Positions 44,601-54,525 of a stretch of 64,000 nucleotides of DNA are shown one piece after another. Both the position numbers and the translations under genes were made by a program. The notes below the pieces were generated by a model that was given only the letters and a program-made list of their open reading frames with translations, was not told the origin of the DNA and did no database searches. This DNA comes from Parelaphostrongylus tenuis (taxonomy: Eukaryota; Nematoda; Chromadorea; Rhabditida; Metastrongylidae), in NCBI GenBank assembly GCA_019055375.1, contig JAHQIW010000802.1:118824-182823 (forward strand). The letters run 5' to 3'. Each line of letters opens with the position of its first letter. Position 1 is the stretch's first letter.

Positions 44601-45374
44601 TGTTGTTGGATTTGAGAGATGGTCAATTACCAGCATTACTGTCGATGATATCAGTCGACTATCTGGCGCCGACACCATCGCTTCTCTTCAGTGGTGGTTC
44701 GTAAACTCTGCTTTAGTTTTTATGGATCTTTGATTTCATTGGTATCAATCGATAACTACTTTTTGTAGCATCATCGATCGCCATGCTATTTACCGCTGAT
44801 GTTCTGGTATTGATAAACTACTGTGCGTTTTCGGAAAGTCTTGTAATCGCCGCGTCTATAGCTGGTCTTGTTAAGCTAAGGTTAACGCAACCAGATGCTA
44901 AAGCACCGATCAGGGTAAGATTTGATTAAGAAGAGCCTCTTAGACGAAATAACAATCGCTAGTGATGGGTTATCGAATTTCAGTTCAATATATGCATTCC
45001 ATTGACATTCCTCTTCCTATCCTGTTTGTTTTTTGTGTTACCGTTTTTCGAGCAGCCGACTGAATTGATGGTGGGAGTGGCGATGATTCTGTCGGGAATT
45101 CCTGTGTATATTTTGTTTGTCATGAACAAGAATAAACCGACATTTATCAAAATTCCATGGGGTGAGTTTGTGATTTTGTACATATTAATAACAGAGTTAA
45201 CATTTGAGCCATTTCGACTCCATACCCACGCGTAGGAAATGTCCTGAAATTACGTACCATTAAATAATCTCTGCCTTTTATGCATTTTTTGTCGCAGGTA
45301 GACAGCAGAATGGGCATTTAGTAATGATGGACAATACAGTTTTTTTATGTAATATTTGCATCACCTTTTTTTAG
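35695..45374 (+). CDS. L-type amino acid transporter light chain (SLC7/AAT family), 11 exons
   Basis: Exons: 35695-35833, 36466-36611, 38076-38247, 40932-41057, 41794-41944, 42042-42138, 42217-42368, 44617-44696, 44769-44914, 44984-45161 and a tentative last exon 45298-45374. Phases agree throughout and give about 487 residues, the usual length for this APC-superfamily group. Signatures: [10 protein letters not shown] in TM1 (from residue 38), GGDYAYI after TM2, IMPTTNAI in TM3, [15 protein letters not shown], and SRMFFAGAR before the TM8 region. Cys137 in FPTCEVP matches the family cysteine that forms the disulfide with a 4F2hc/rBAT heavy chain, so the product should be the catalytic subunit of a heterodimeric exchanger at the plasma membrane. 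Exon 8 uses a weak donor (G then GTTCGT). The last exon is inferred only from phase and a good acceptor, and gives a short tail; the true C-terminus may lie elsewhere. Introns carry SINE-like and mariner-derived repeats. The exact aat paralogue cannot be named. Confidence 0.93.
35884..36420 (-). CDS. 178-codon open frame antisense within intron 1 of the transporter
   Basis: The longest uninterrupted frame in the window, filling most of the 632 bp first intron of the amino-acid transporter on the opposite strand. The product would be basic and rich in Leu, Ile, Ser and Lys, without a clear signal peptide or a motif I recognise. Its N-terminal third contains a Cys/Ser-rich stretch ([14 protein letters not shown]). 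It could be a chance frame, a decayed repeat or a small intronic gene. No promoter or polyadenylation signal was identified. Confidence 0.22.
   Translation of the reverse strand: MSSFRPCALLNTSEATPSFLQQALHTEELVRERLITKCQRSSSSAGCHNMCGIIYRLNICWISYRLDNEALSQNTLKSLHVVTDVLKFYHTKSNIRKFSRKHYRLLFRLTKFLRFIHSFTHIELIEFLIVIPNYVKYSFLESSKLISISAVSFLEKGKPMNIPKNDPNTPSLAICAEK
37797..37875 (+). repeat. tRNA-derived SINE-like family T4, head only (intron 2 of the transporter)
   Basis: GGCGCCATGGCCGAGTGATG followed by ATGCTCGTCGTAAAGCGCGT and a degraded B-box. The body is missing. Confidence 0.45.
38900..39175 (-). repeat. tRNA-derived SINE-like family T1 copy (intron 3 of the transporter)
   Basis: Head GTGTGTGGCACAGTGGTAGA on minus near 39170, body GTGCTTACTAAAAATTC-type, tail GATTGATCACCAGCAAGAGC near 38900. 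Confidence 0.55.
40340..40500 (-). repeat. tRNA-derived SINE-like family T2 copy (intron 3 of the transporter)
   Basis: Minus strand: AGTAGTGCAACGGATTAAAG head with A-box intact, B-box-like GGGTTTGAGTCCCGCC, then CGAAAGTTTTGCACATCATC. Confidence 0.6.
40500..40800 (+). repeat. Composite T2 element: linker plus tRNA-like head and tail (intron 3 of the transporter)
   Basis: A ~110 bp linker (with ATATCTGTCAGCGTGACTGG and CGTTGACGGTTGGCGGCTGA) precedes the head (TTGTGCAACGGG, GGGTTCGAGTCCCGCG) and tail (GTTCTGCACATTACTCTACA, ACCACCGCTACAAGCGGTTA). The same linker-head-tail order occurs near 48.1-48.4 and 59.7-59.95 kb. Confidence 0.6.
42812..42985 (+). repeat. tRNA-derived SINE-like family T1, truncated copy (intron 7 of the transporter)
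   Basis: Contains an intact A-box (TAGCTCAGTGG), a degraded B-box (TGGTTTGATCACTC), then ATTAGTACCAGAACTGTTTA. The tail is absent. Confidence 0.5.
43463..43700 (+). repeat. tRNA-derived SINE-like family T4 copy (intron 7 of the transporter)
   Basis: Head GGGCTATGGCAAAGTGGTTG, body CACTCGCTGGAAGTCACAAC, GAAGAAGATGAAGAAATATT and 3' CTGGGATCTCCACAATGG block. Diverged. Confidence 0.45.
43815..44110. mobile_element. Second copy of the mariner-derived foldback element (truncated)
   Basis: Within intron 7 of the transporter. The minus strand reads [16 protein letters not shown] (near 43935-43985), while the plus strand just before it reads [15 protein letters not shown] and [12 protein letters not shown] (43825-43910). 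This head-to-head arrangement and junction match the element at 2.5-3.0 kb. The outer part of the left arm is missing. No intact coding. Confidence 0.6.
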
Positions 45375-45379
45375 TTTGG

Positions 45380-46320
45380 TTCAATCATGTCGTTCAAAAG
45401 TCCCTGTTGTGTCTACCAGAGACGGAGGCGGGCGAAATATAGGACTCAAGAATAGTAATTTTCATTGAAATCTCAGGCATTATGTAGAGTTTCTTTGTTT
45501 AATTGAGGCGAGGAGCTTCCCTCCATTATTAGTTCATGTTGTTCTGGATTGTTTCTGCTTGAAAAATAAACATGAGAATGTTGTAGATCTATAATTCATT
45601 TCAGCTCCAATTTGTGACCTGATATTATTCTTTAGTATCATGTCAAGTACTACAGTTTTTCTTTGAACTATAGCAAGACAAAAAATTGCTCATTTTTCTA
45701 CTTCATCCGGTATTTTTTATTGTTCTTGTTAAATAATTTTCAATTGTTGTACTTAATTCTTTGTATCCCATCTGTCTCAGTCCTCTTCTAGAAAATACCA
45801 TCCTGCATTCTATTAAAAATTATTGATTAGTTGTGGCTACAGACTAACATCTATGTGAATTCGATTCCCTAACCTAGCCTATAAGTGCTTCTGTTTTGTT
45901 TTGTTGAGACATATCATATCCATCATATGATCTATTACACCTGCCATGTTATAAGCTTATCTATGAAAGTTCAATGCACGGTGATGACTTATGTTTGTGT
46001 CTGTGACTACAAGGGTCTGATTTTCAGTCGTAAATTTTCACTTTCATTGACTGATTGACCCACTCCGTACGATATGGTCACTATAGTGTCCATACCGCTC
46101 TAGATCTTTGATGAGCATGAGTGCAGATTTCCAAGCATTCGCCAACTATCCTAAAATTCCGCTCTTAGAACTCTGCCTTTTCCTGGCATAGTCCTTTCTT
46201 TTCGGAGAGAACAAAAAGATATCCAACCGAAAAATAAGACCGTAATCTCAAAAACGCGTTCACCCTGCGTATACTGATTGCTGATTGCTGAAAACCCTAG
46301 ATCCAGCGCGCATAATGATC
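45380..46320. other. 3' flank of the transporter gene
   Basis: AT-rich and non-coding. A true last exon or the 3' untranslated region of the transporter may lie here. A small palindromic CACTATAGTG occurs near 46080, as also near 38395. Confidence 0.4.
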
Positions 46321-46328
46321 ATATTTAA

Positions 46329-46460
46329 CCCTTGGGTACTACAGGGGCATGTCGCCAGTTTCAACTCGCCGCACGTGGCGTGCAATTTAGTGCCAAGTAA
46401 TTAGTGGCGCCGCACATAGCGAGCCCGGATTGGCGACGTGTCCGTGTCGTATCCAGTGGG
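46329..46460. mobile_element. piggyBac-like MITE with TTAA target duplication
   Basis: The 132 bp element starts CCCTTGGGTACTACAGGGG and ends CGTGTCGTATCCAGTGGG, which are imperfect inverted repeats sharing the GTCGCC core further in. It is flanked on both sides by TTAA (46325-46328 and 46461-46464), the target site of piggyBac-type elements. Non-coding and foldback throughout. Confidence 0.7.
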
Positions 46461-46594
46461 TTAAATAGGAGCTCTGATGAAGGGTTGGCCACGCCGATTT
46501 TGAGCTGCACAGAACGGCTTAGTAAATATCAATCGACTAAAATGGAGCAAAGGAAGGCGTCAGTGAGCTCCACAACGTAGGCGTTCCAAAATAA

Positions 46595-46860
46595 TAAAGC
46601 GTTTGACGTTGACCACCTCTAAAGATGTGCCATGCATCTGATTCTATTCGCATCATGAATGACTGCATGTGTATCCTATACAGTGATTTGTGTTAGATTA
46701 CTGTTATAGTCAGTAGTGCTCTCCTCCCGGGTATGTCTGGTACCAATTCGTCGACTCTCGGAAGAATGGAAGGCTTAGTGAACTCGGTTGGCTAGAAAGA
46801 ATAACGGACTTGTGTGTATTTCAAGGCACCTCTAACTACTGCTATCCATGCTCCCATGAA
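46595..46860 (-). repeat. tRNA-derived SINE-like family T1 copy
   Basis: Head on minus GATAGCAGTAGTTAGAGGTG, body GAATTGGTACCAGACATACC, tail with the GGTGGTCAACGTC end near 46600. The B-box has decayed. Confidence 0.5.
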
Positions 46861-47114
46861 ATTTTTCAACAACTTCAAAATATATTTATTCCAACTGCGT
46901 AACAACATGTTCTAAAGAATAATATATAAAGAAACTGAGAACAGTCACAACGTTAGTCACCCGTTTTATGCTAAAATACACATGAATAGGATCACATGAC
47001 TTGTCTATGTTGCATGAATCAGCTAATATTATCGAAAGAAAAAAAGTTTTTCAGTTCAAATTGTCAAGATTCAAAACTATACGTGGTCTTGTTAACATGA
47101 AAAAAGATTAGTTT

Positions 47115-50100
47115 CTAATTCATACGATGACTAGGGGCAAACTCTAGGTTACTTTCACTGGGTGGTGATTCAATTACCGAGTTTTGCTGTTCACTATAAA
47201 CTCGTCCAACAAGAGCTTGTATTGTTCGAGTTGACTCCTCAATAAACGATCGCATCGCTCGATACATTTGAGCTTGTTCTTCGAAAGCAATGCGTTGAGC
47301 CTGAGCAAATCTGATTTTATTCGAAATTAACTGGAATCGAATTCTACAAAGTAGATTCAATAGTTCAAATCAGATTCTAGGGTACTTTTCCGTTATCCTT
47401 AACCTGTTTCAGCTTCTTGGAAAAAACGCGCTTTCTGTTTTTTTTTGAGTTTTACTAGTCAGTCGACAGCTTAAATCTCGACAATTTTAATGGTGTTCTC
47501 GTTCTCAAAAAAGGACATTATAATGCGCTCTAAAGAGTACAAGTTTTTTATTTGCGAACAATGAAGTTATCTTACTTTGATCATTTCGTACTGCTCGTTG
47601 ATTATCGAGGCTTGATGGTGACCTGTTCGCTTTCGTTTAACTGGTTGCATATTCTCAGATGTACAGGACGAATCATCACTTTCAATCTATACAACAATCA
47701 ATATAAATCAATATATAACAATGATACTCGGATTACTCGACTTAGATACTTCTGAGCACAGTATGTCTTGATATTAGGATTTATTGTTGATATTCATCTT
47801 AACTGTCTTTATTCTTGCGGAGTACTGTGCAAAAACGTTTGCGTCAGCAGGGATTCGAACCCAAATCTCACTCTTTCCGGGAGCGTATGCTAACCGTTGC
47901 ACTACCGACGCTCGTTTTGCACAGCACTCTTATTTACGCTATAACGCGTTGTCTGCCAACAGCCAACCGTCGACGGTATGGCGGGGCAGGCACTATCGGC
48001 ACTGAACCCACTTTAGTTGACAGACACTGCCGGCTGACGCAAACGTTTTTGCACAGTACTCCGCATATTGGGTATACTAATAACATCATACCACTGCAAG
48101 TGGCAGTCAAAATAGAAAGAATTATGACTGATTATCGATATCCAGTGTCTGTCAACTAAAGTGAGTTCAGTGCCGATAGTGGCTGCCCCGCCATACCGTC
48201 GACGGTTGGCTGTTGGCAGACAGCGCGTTATAGCGTAAATAAGAATGTGCAAAACGAGCGTGAGTAGTGCAACGGTTAGCATACGCTCCCGAAAGAGTGA
48301 GATCTGGGTTCGAATCCCGTATGACGCAAACGTTTTTGCACAGTACTCCGCATATTGGGTATACTAATAGTATCATACCACTGCAAGTGGCAGTCAAAAT
48401 AGAAAGAATTATGACTGTCTTTATTCTGATTTTTTATGTCTACTAAGGATTTTTCCTACAACATCACACGTAGAGTGGGTCCAGTAAATCCTTCATTCAA
48501 TTGCTTCTCTCCCATTATTCATGGAAGTTTTAGGACATGCGCAAGGATGAGGTAGCCGTTTGAAAAATTTGTTTTTCTTCATTAATATTGTTAGATGCGA
48601 GTCTAGACGATTTTGTATGAAATCCAGAGATAGCTATTAGAACTCTAAATCCTACAAGATCACTCCCAAGTCTTTATCCCAAGTACTAAATTCTCTTGAT
48701 TTTCTTCTTTGAGCAGAACACGAGGTGTTACATTAAACTTTATTCGAGAATAAAGTTTAATGTAACACCTCGTGTTCTGCTCAAAGAAGAAAATCAAGAA
48801 TCATACTGAAGCATGCCGAGGTTAATAGACAGTCGGTCTTGGGAACTAAATTCTCTATTGTGGATAGGACAGAATTACTTCCACAGAGGTTTGGCACTAA
48901 TTTCTTGACTCTGCATAAATTGCAGGCTTGGATGGAACGTTGCGAATTCGATCCACAACCTTATGCTTATCTGACGTTATATCTACCTTTGCGCTATCCA
49001 CACTCATGAAGATGGAAAGTGAACGACATAGATAGTAAACAGTATAGTTGGAACATTGCTCTAAAAGGACAGCATGAACAGTAATAGCGAAGTTTACTTG
49101 AAGACACAAAGAGAGAGGATTTTGACGAAATCAAACATAAAAAACAACATACATGTTCGGATTTTGATGCCGTCTCTTTATGGCTTGACGAAGCTGGTCC
49201 CATTGAACTAAAAAGATGGTGGATGTCGAAAATGTTATTGCATTCTTGGAGGGATTGATCCTGAAAATCATTTAACTGAAAAGTGCAAAAATAAAGGAGC
49301 TATTTACAAGTTAATCTTATTTTTATTTACTGCCTAACTTTATTTTCAACTGCAAATACAACACAAATTATAATCACATACATGCTAAGATAATGCATAA
49401 CCTGAACGTGATGTATCTATGTTATGGGATGGAAAAGCTATTGTGCTTTTCCGAGTCAGCCATTATCGAGCCCCTCGCTCTGCTTTTACAATCGACTATC
49501 AAATCGGTTCTATCAAGAGAAAGCCACATCAGCAAACTGATGAAACAGGATGCTGATATAAAGCCTTCAGCTTTTGCTGTTCATAATCCAATTTTATATG
49601 TTGTCACAAAATTCGCTTATGGAATAACATTCAAAGGACTAAACTGTGCAATTCGACCAAATCCTGTGTGTGCCAGTCACATTCAATAGAAGCCGTGTGA
49701 GCATTTTATCGGCGGTGTGAGAAAACGTTCGCTAGTTTTAAATGTCACCTGTCTCAGGTCACACGTGTGCTTATGAGAGCCATTGATTCAAGAAGATAGT
49801 GTGAAGTTAATCCTGTTGATCGCTATCATCTCTGAAGGAAAGGAACATGGCCTATGCCACAATTCTTTCACCCAACTATTCTTTTAAATATATGTTGACT
49901 AAACTGCTCAGTAACACAAAGATTATGGAATTTGTAGTCAAAGACCCACATATATCATTACTTAAATAGGAACTCCTCATCTTCAGTCGAATGATTCATC
50001 ACCCAATATGTTTTCCTATTACACTTATAAGACTCTTCAATTGTTGTTATGTAAAATTGCCCATCCTTTAATCTATGTAGGCTGGCAAGGCGATGTTTCG

Positions 50101-53100
50101 ACGGTGTCGAAAGTTTCTCACAATTAATAAATGTAGGGCAAAAAGAGAGGAACCGTGGCCGAGTGGTTGTGATGCTCGTTGCTGTGCACGTAGGGCCGAA
50201 CCCCACTCTCCTCCTAAACACTCTCCCGGCATTCAACAACGAACGCACTTGGAACGCCACTTCCAGGCCATCATCGAGATTGCAAGAAGACGCTCGCAAC
50301 CAGTATTCTATGACGTTCACAAAGAAGAAGAAATAAACAATTGATTGTTAGAACCACTGTGATCTCCACACTGAAAAAAAAACACCATGAAGGCGGATAA
50401 TAAAGTGCCAGGGAAAAAGAAATTAGCGCTCCAAAATAACTTTGGCTCTTTCACGACTTTAAGTACTCTTTTGAGTATGGGCACTTTTTCAAACGGTAGA
50501 CTATCTTTTTAACCCTCTTATACCTCTTTCCTATTTTGTAAACTGGTGAGTAAAACAGCGATCTTAAGAAAATAGCTCGCCAAGTCAAAACCGACTATCA
50601 TTAACTACTAAATCACTACTGATTACAAAGTGATGACCAATCACGTTGTGAAAGCTTCACCGTTAGAGAACTGATACTCTAGTTATGGTTCGGACATGGC
50701 AGAATCTTCGTCAAAATCTTGCTTGTTCGACTAAGTGTGCCTCATCATCATGCATATAAAAATTAGTTTTGCTTGAGATAGTTTTAGTTCTGAGAAGTTT
50801 ATAGACAAAGTCATAAGATAGCAAGGAAGTCAATCCGCGCAGCTTACCATAGGCTGTGTTGCCACTGCTTTCATATTTGAAACAGGACTGATGGTCGGAT
50901 TATTGTGTACTTGATTCTGAACCTCAACAGCGCATTCGGCTGCGATTCGATCTAACACCTAAACATCGTGTATTCTTGAATAAAATTAGATAATGAAAAG
51001 ATAGATTCAATCCATTCGGTTTCCCATCACAGTAAGCACATTTGAATTTGTATATAATAAATAAACGGCAAATCTCTCGGCTTTGATAAATACCTAGGGG
51101 ATGCGTCATACCTCCATGTTCAATAATTAACCTATGTTTGTGGTGACTGGATGCATATAGGATCTTTACAATTACTCGCAGCGGCCTATAGATGTATCAA
51201 ATCGGAGCTGCTATCCTTTCAGACAAGTCTGGTAACAAGTTACCAAATCCGAAGGGATAAAAGGCTTAGCGAGCCATGAGCGCTAGAGCGAACCTTTGAC
51301 CACGTGTGCGACGCAGAGCATCTCCAACCATTGCGTCACTTCGCTCTTTGAATATAGCCAAAAAAATTATTAACCAACCAATGTTTGTAAGTTCAAATGA
51401 TCATAAGAATATGAAAAAATTCATTGCTAATGTTTAGATGATGATGATGATGATTGCTGTTAGGTTTCGCCGCGCAGGATTCCGAACCGAAACCGGACCT
51501 GGTGATATTCTAAGGGAGCAACGTCGAGGATATACGAGGGTGGGTGAGGTAATCGAAGCAAATTTTTCTAGATGCTTACGACATAAATCAAGCGTTATCA
51601 TGTCAAGGAGGGATTCTGTATCAATTCTGTTCATTTTCATCCAGTTAAAAAGTTACTTTCTGCAACACTAATTATTTGAGCGTAGTTGGCTAACTCCAAC
51701 AATATTATGTCCAGCGGATCTCACGATACAAATCAGTGCTCTCAATCCTATGGCTGACTTCCACTATGCTATATGTTCTGCTTGCTTGGGGAGCTCCAGC
51801 AAATTTCACATGTGTATCGTCATTCAACATTCAGTTTTATTAATCAGTAATGTTTTCGTTCGGAGATTCCTTATCGGTTCAGACTAAGCAGTGAAGATTC
51901 ACAGATGCAGCCGCATTAGTTGTGATTAATCAGGACGTTGGTTGAGTGCTTAACGAAACATTATTTACGGTGGCTCACGGAGTTGATGTTGCGATCGATA
52001 ATGAAATAAACAGAGGCATAGTAATGCTGTAGATCGAACCTCGTACACAGCCATTACTATCCCTCTCAAGGTAGCCGCATTGAGGGTGACCTCACCATCC
52101 AGATAGTGAGTGGCACATATTAACTGCTCACGTCTCTCTCGACTCCAAAAGATCACCATCCGTTAGGAAGTAATTATCTAAAACACTTTGTCAACCTTAC
52201 TGAATGTTATCAATGCACTGATGGGGAACATGCACTTATAGGATGTAAGGGTTTGAAACTGTCGATCACTCATTGCGATGTCACTTTCCGTTTCGCTGTT
52301 ATGCACACACCCTTTTATACTTTTCTATAGAACGTTCCCGAGTAATTCAACAAGGCTGGAACCAGTTTGAAGCGGAAAAAGGCTCAGGACAAAATGTATG
52401 GTTCAATCGATCCTAAGATGAAATTCTCACCGCTCCACAATATGCTTTAGATGACTTTATAAAAAACCAAAAAAATCAGCATTAACATATAAGCTACCAC
52501 TTCTAATCTCAAGAAAGGTCAATATCTGGGGTACAATTTACATGTGTGCATTGGAGTCAGTTCGTGCATCCATTGTCCTAGACGTGTAGTGACAGCAATG
52601 TATATACACATCTTCTGTTAAATTTTCCGTCAGGACTAGATATAAATGCAGGATAGTAGCGCATTGATATGAAAATAAAAATCGGTGTGGAGGACATTCC
52701 ATATGAAATGTTCTTTATCTTTCATTTTACCACATGCCTCGTACTAACACTGCATTTGTTTTGGACCATGTATTACTGCCAGGTAATCTACTGTACATCA
52801 AATTACTTGGCAATGGAGCGGCATACTTGCCCTAAATCCATACCCAACCATAACCATTGGGCATTTACATAGACCATGAGAACGACCTTGCGACCTTCTC
52901 AGCCCAATTCAAACATGATTAACGTTAGTCGCTAGGATATTGGTTGAGCTGCCCACAATCCTACTCTATCTTTCTTCTTCTGTTCATTTCAAATGATCTT
53001 CTGTATTTCATTTTCAAACAGTCTCTTTATGATTTCCAAGTAGCCTTCACTTTAATTGGAACAGTTCGCATGAAGGAAGGATAACAGCGCGAGCAGAACA

Positions 53101-54525
53101 GTGAGCGTTTTTATAAAGAAGAACAGTAAAGAGGGCAGTAAAGCGAACAGAGCATACAATGAACAGCCACACAAATGCGTTCCGGTATTGAAATAGTTCG
53201 ACAGACATTGACAAGGTCGGCGAATATTTGTTTGCCGCAAATTGTTGGATTTAAAATGGTAATCGATTCTTCACTGAAGCTTCAAGCGCTGATCATCGTC
53301 CGAACGCTTTTCCGCATAAAGCCATTACAATGTATTCAGATATTATCATCTTCGCTTTCATAGTCAGCGCTCAAATAAGAACCTTTCATATCATCGAATT
53401 ATGAAGATTGGTATTGAGCCCGAAATCAGTGGCTGTATGTTACAACCAAGAGATTCATATAAAGATTTTTTCTGTACAGGTAAGCCCTTTAATTCTGGCC
53501 TGCATCCCCCGCCATGCAGCCCGTACCATTGTTTTCAAGGTTTTTACGATGTATCAAAACAATGTTTCGTATTTCCGTGAACCCCAGGGAGATAGGATAC
53601 TTAGCCTGCCGAGCGCGAGAACGAGCTAGTAAAATGTTTCTTGGTCAAAATTTCTAATCAGTACTTCTCCAGCTATTAGTAAATAAGATGTATTGTTCTA
53701 AACTTACACAAGTGACCGAGTCATCAATTCGAACACTAGGAGATGCGGCAGCTCGCTTCCGAAATGACAAATCAAGTTCCTCAAGCCTTCGATTGCTTGG
53801 TGAACGACAACGTGGTGGCAACTCCAGGTAGGCACGAGCTATAGCGATCTCATAGTCTGTCATGAAACCTTTCCGTGCTGCTATCACATCTTCAAGAGTC
53901 ACTTGCATATTGGATCCGAGCCTGTAATCAAATTAAAACATGACCTCAGAGTTTTTGAGCAGCAGAAATGAGATTCATTTGATTTCAACACAAGAGAACT
54001 ATTAGCTGTTGTACATTGCGGCAGTGAGTACAATGGTTGCATTGTGATTTAGTTTCTTAATAGATCGCTCTTTTCTCGCGGACTGCAGAACAAATAGGAA
54101 CGATATATTCAAGAATGTTGAGTGATTATGCAAAGCTGTGAACCTCAGGCAGGATTGAACTCGCGTCTCACTCTTATCATGAGCGCGTCTCATCCACTGG
54201 ATATATAGTAATAGCATCTTTCAAAAATTTTATGACTTCATTAACGCTTGCTCATTATCGTGTGCCCACATCTATGATAATAAATCAATTCGTTAAATCT
54301 AGATTGTTTGAGATCCCCATGTACTTTATCAATTAGAATTTTTTCTACTTATAACTCGAATTTGTTAAGTTTTTGTCAATCTGTAAAAATTTTTACCTCT
54401 CAATGTTCAATATATGTCGAACACGATTCTTTTGATGCCTCCACACACGTTTAATCTGTTCTAGACGAAGCTTTCGTTGGCAGCGGATCATCGTCGCCAT
54501 GTGAACCTCGTCCCATGCCTCTGCC
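47115..54525 (-). CDS. Unrecognised multi-exon gene, 3' part (five exons, 5' incomplete)
   Basis: Exons in transcript order: 54525-54397, 53921-53708, 50958-50848, 49260-49153, 47330-47115. All joins keep phase (2, 0, 0, 0) and end at a TAG, giving about 258 codons. Each exon has a plausible acceptor and GTAA/GTAT-type donor. The first exon is rich in Arg and Lys and probably helical (key stretch QRKLRLEQIKRVWRHQ). The second contains a mixed region with PPRCRSPS. The last is Gln/Glu-rich and amphipathic (around RIAFEEQAQMYRAM), ending in a polar tail. No transmembrane segment is seen in these exons. An alternative exon at 49096-48987 has an open frame (NFAITVHAVLLEQC...) and fits only if the upstream exon uses a second donor. 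I do not recognise the family. The 5' end is missing; the exons at 55356-56535 are a possible upstream continuation, but their phase does not join directly. The last intron holds a near-perfect palindrome and an inverted SINE-like pair. Confidence 0.62.
47810..48040 (-). repeat. Composite T2 element, minus copy
   Basis: Minus strand: linker with TTGACAGACAC complement and GTCGACGGTTGGCTGTTGGC, then head AGTGCAACGGTTAGCATACG, GGGTTCGAATCCC and CGCAAACGTTTTTGCACAGT. It lies head-to-head with the copy at 48130-48420. Confidence 0.65.
48130..48420 (+). repeat. Composite T2 element, plus copy
   Basis: Linker (CAGTGTCTGTCAACTAAAGT, GTCGACGGTTGGCTGTTGGC), head with perfect A-box (TAGTGCAACGG) and B-box (GGTTCGAATCC), and tail ending CACTGCAAGTGGCAGTC. 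Very similar to its inverted neighbour, so the pair is probably young. Confidence 0.65.
48694..48799. repeat. Near-perfect 106 bp palindrome
   Basis: Two 52-base arms that I read as exact inverse complements around a 2-base centre (GA at 48746-48747). The left arm begins TCTTGATTTTCTTC and the right arm ends GAAGAAAATCAAGA. It lies in the last intron of the minus-strand gene, next to the inverted composite T2 pair. It would form a hairpin in single strands. Its perfection implies a very recent origin or a library/assembly artefact. Confidence 0.9.
49393..49689 (+). CDS. Unrecognised 98-codon open frame inside an intron of the minus-strand gene
   Basis: Plus-strand frame between two exons of the unrecognised minus-strand gene. 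The stretch after about residue 25 (segments LALLLQSTIKSVLSRE and FAVHNPILYVV) reads like protein, but no family is recognised. No splice partners on this strand were found. It may be a fragment of a mobile element. Confidence 0.18.
   Translation: MHNLNVMYLCYGMEKLLCFSESAIIEPLALLLQSTIKSVLSRESHISKLMKQDADIKPSAFAVHNPILYVVTKFAYGITFKGLNCAIRPNPVCASHIQ
50147..50400 (+). repeat. tRNA-derived SINE-like family T4 copy
   Basis: Head AACCGTGGCCGAGTGGTTGT, body CTTGGAACGCCACTTCCAGG, TCTATGACGTTCACAAAGAA and 3' CTGTGATCTCCACACTG block. It lies in an intron of the minus-strand gene; open frames of 83 and 120 codons across it are repeat shadows. Confidence 0.55.
51082..51345 (-). repeat. tRNA-derived SINE-like family T1 copy (intron of the minus-strand gene)
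   Basis: Head AGTGACGCAATGGTTGGAGA and B-box-like CAAAGGTTCGCTCTAGCGCT on minus, body ACTTGTTACCAGACTTGTCT, tail ending near 51085. Confidence 0.6.
54115..54210 (-). repeat. tRNA-derived SINE-like family T2 fragment
   Basis: Minus strand reads GTGGATGAGACGCGCTCATG head and GAGTTCAATCCTGCC B-box-like sequence. Diverged. A T2-like tail fragment (CTGCACATCACTCTACATC) lies at 54543-54570. Confidence 0.4.

Noticed and set aside
49153..49207. Alternative reading of the fourth exon as QWDQLRQAIKRRHQ using the tttttag acceptor
   Set aside because: It needs phase 1 from the previous exon, which ends in phase 0. The longer exon from 49260 (acceptor tttcag) fits both sides.
50093..50344. 83- and 120-codon frames on opposite strands
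   Set aside because: Both run across a T4 tRNA-derived repeat; similar frames appear at the T4 copies near 17.0 and 29.0 kb.
51434..51671. 68-codon minus and 77-codon plus frames beside an ATG/CAT microsatellite
   Set aside because: Splice phase does not fit the neighbouring exons, and the sequence looks repeat-associated.
52669..52872. Plus-strand hydrophobic segment (FFIFHFTTCLVLTLHLFW) ending at a GTAATC donor, reminiscent of a TLC-domain helix
   Set aside because: A single hydrophobic segment without any partner exon is not enough; it lies in an intron of the minus-strand gene.
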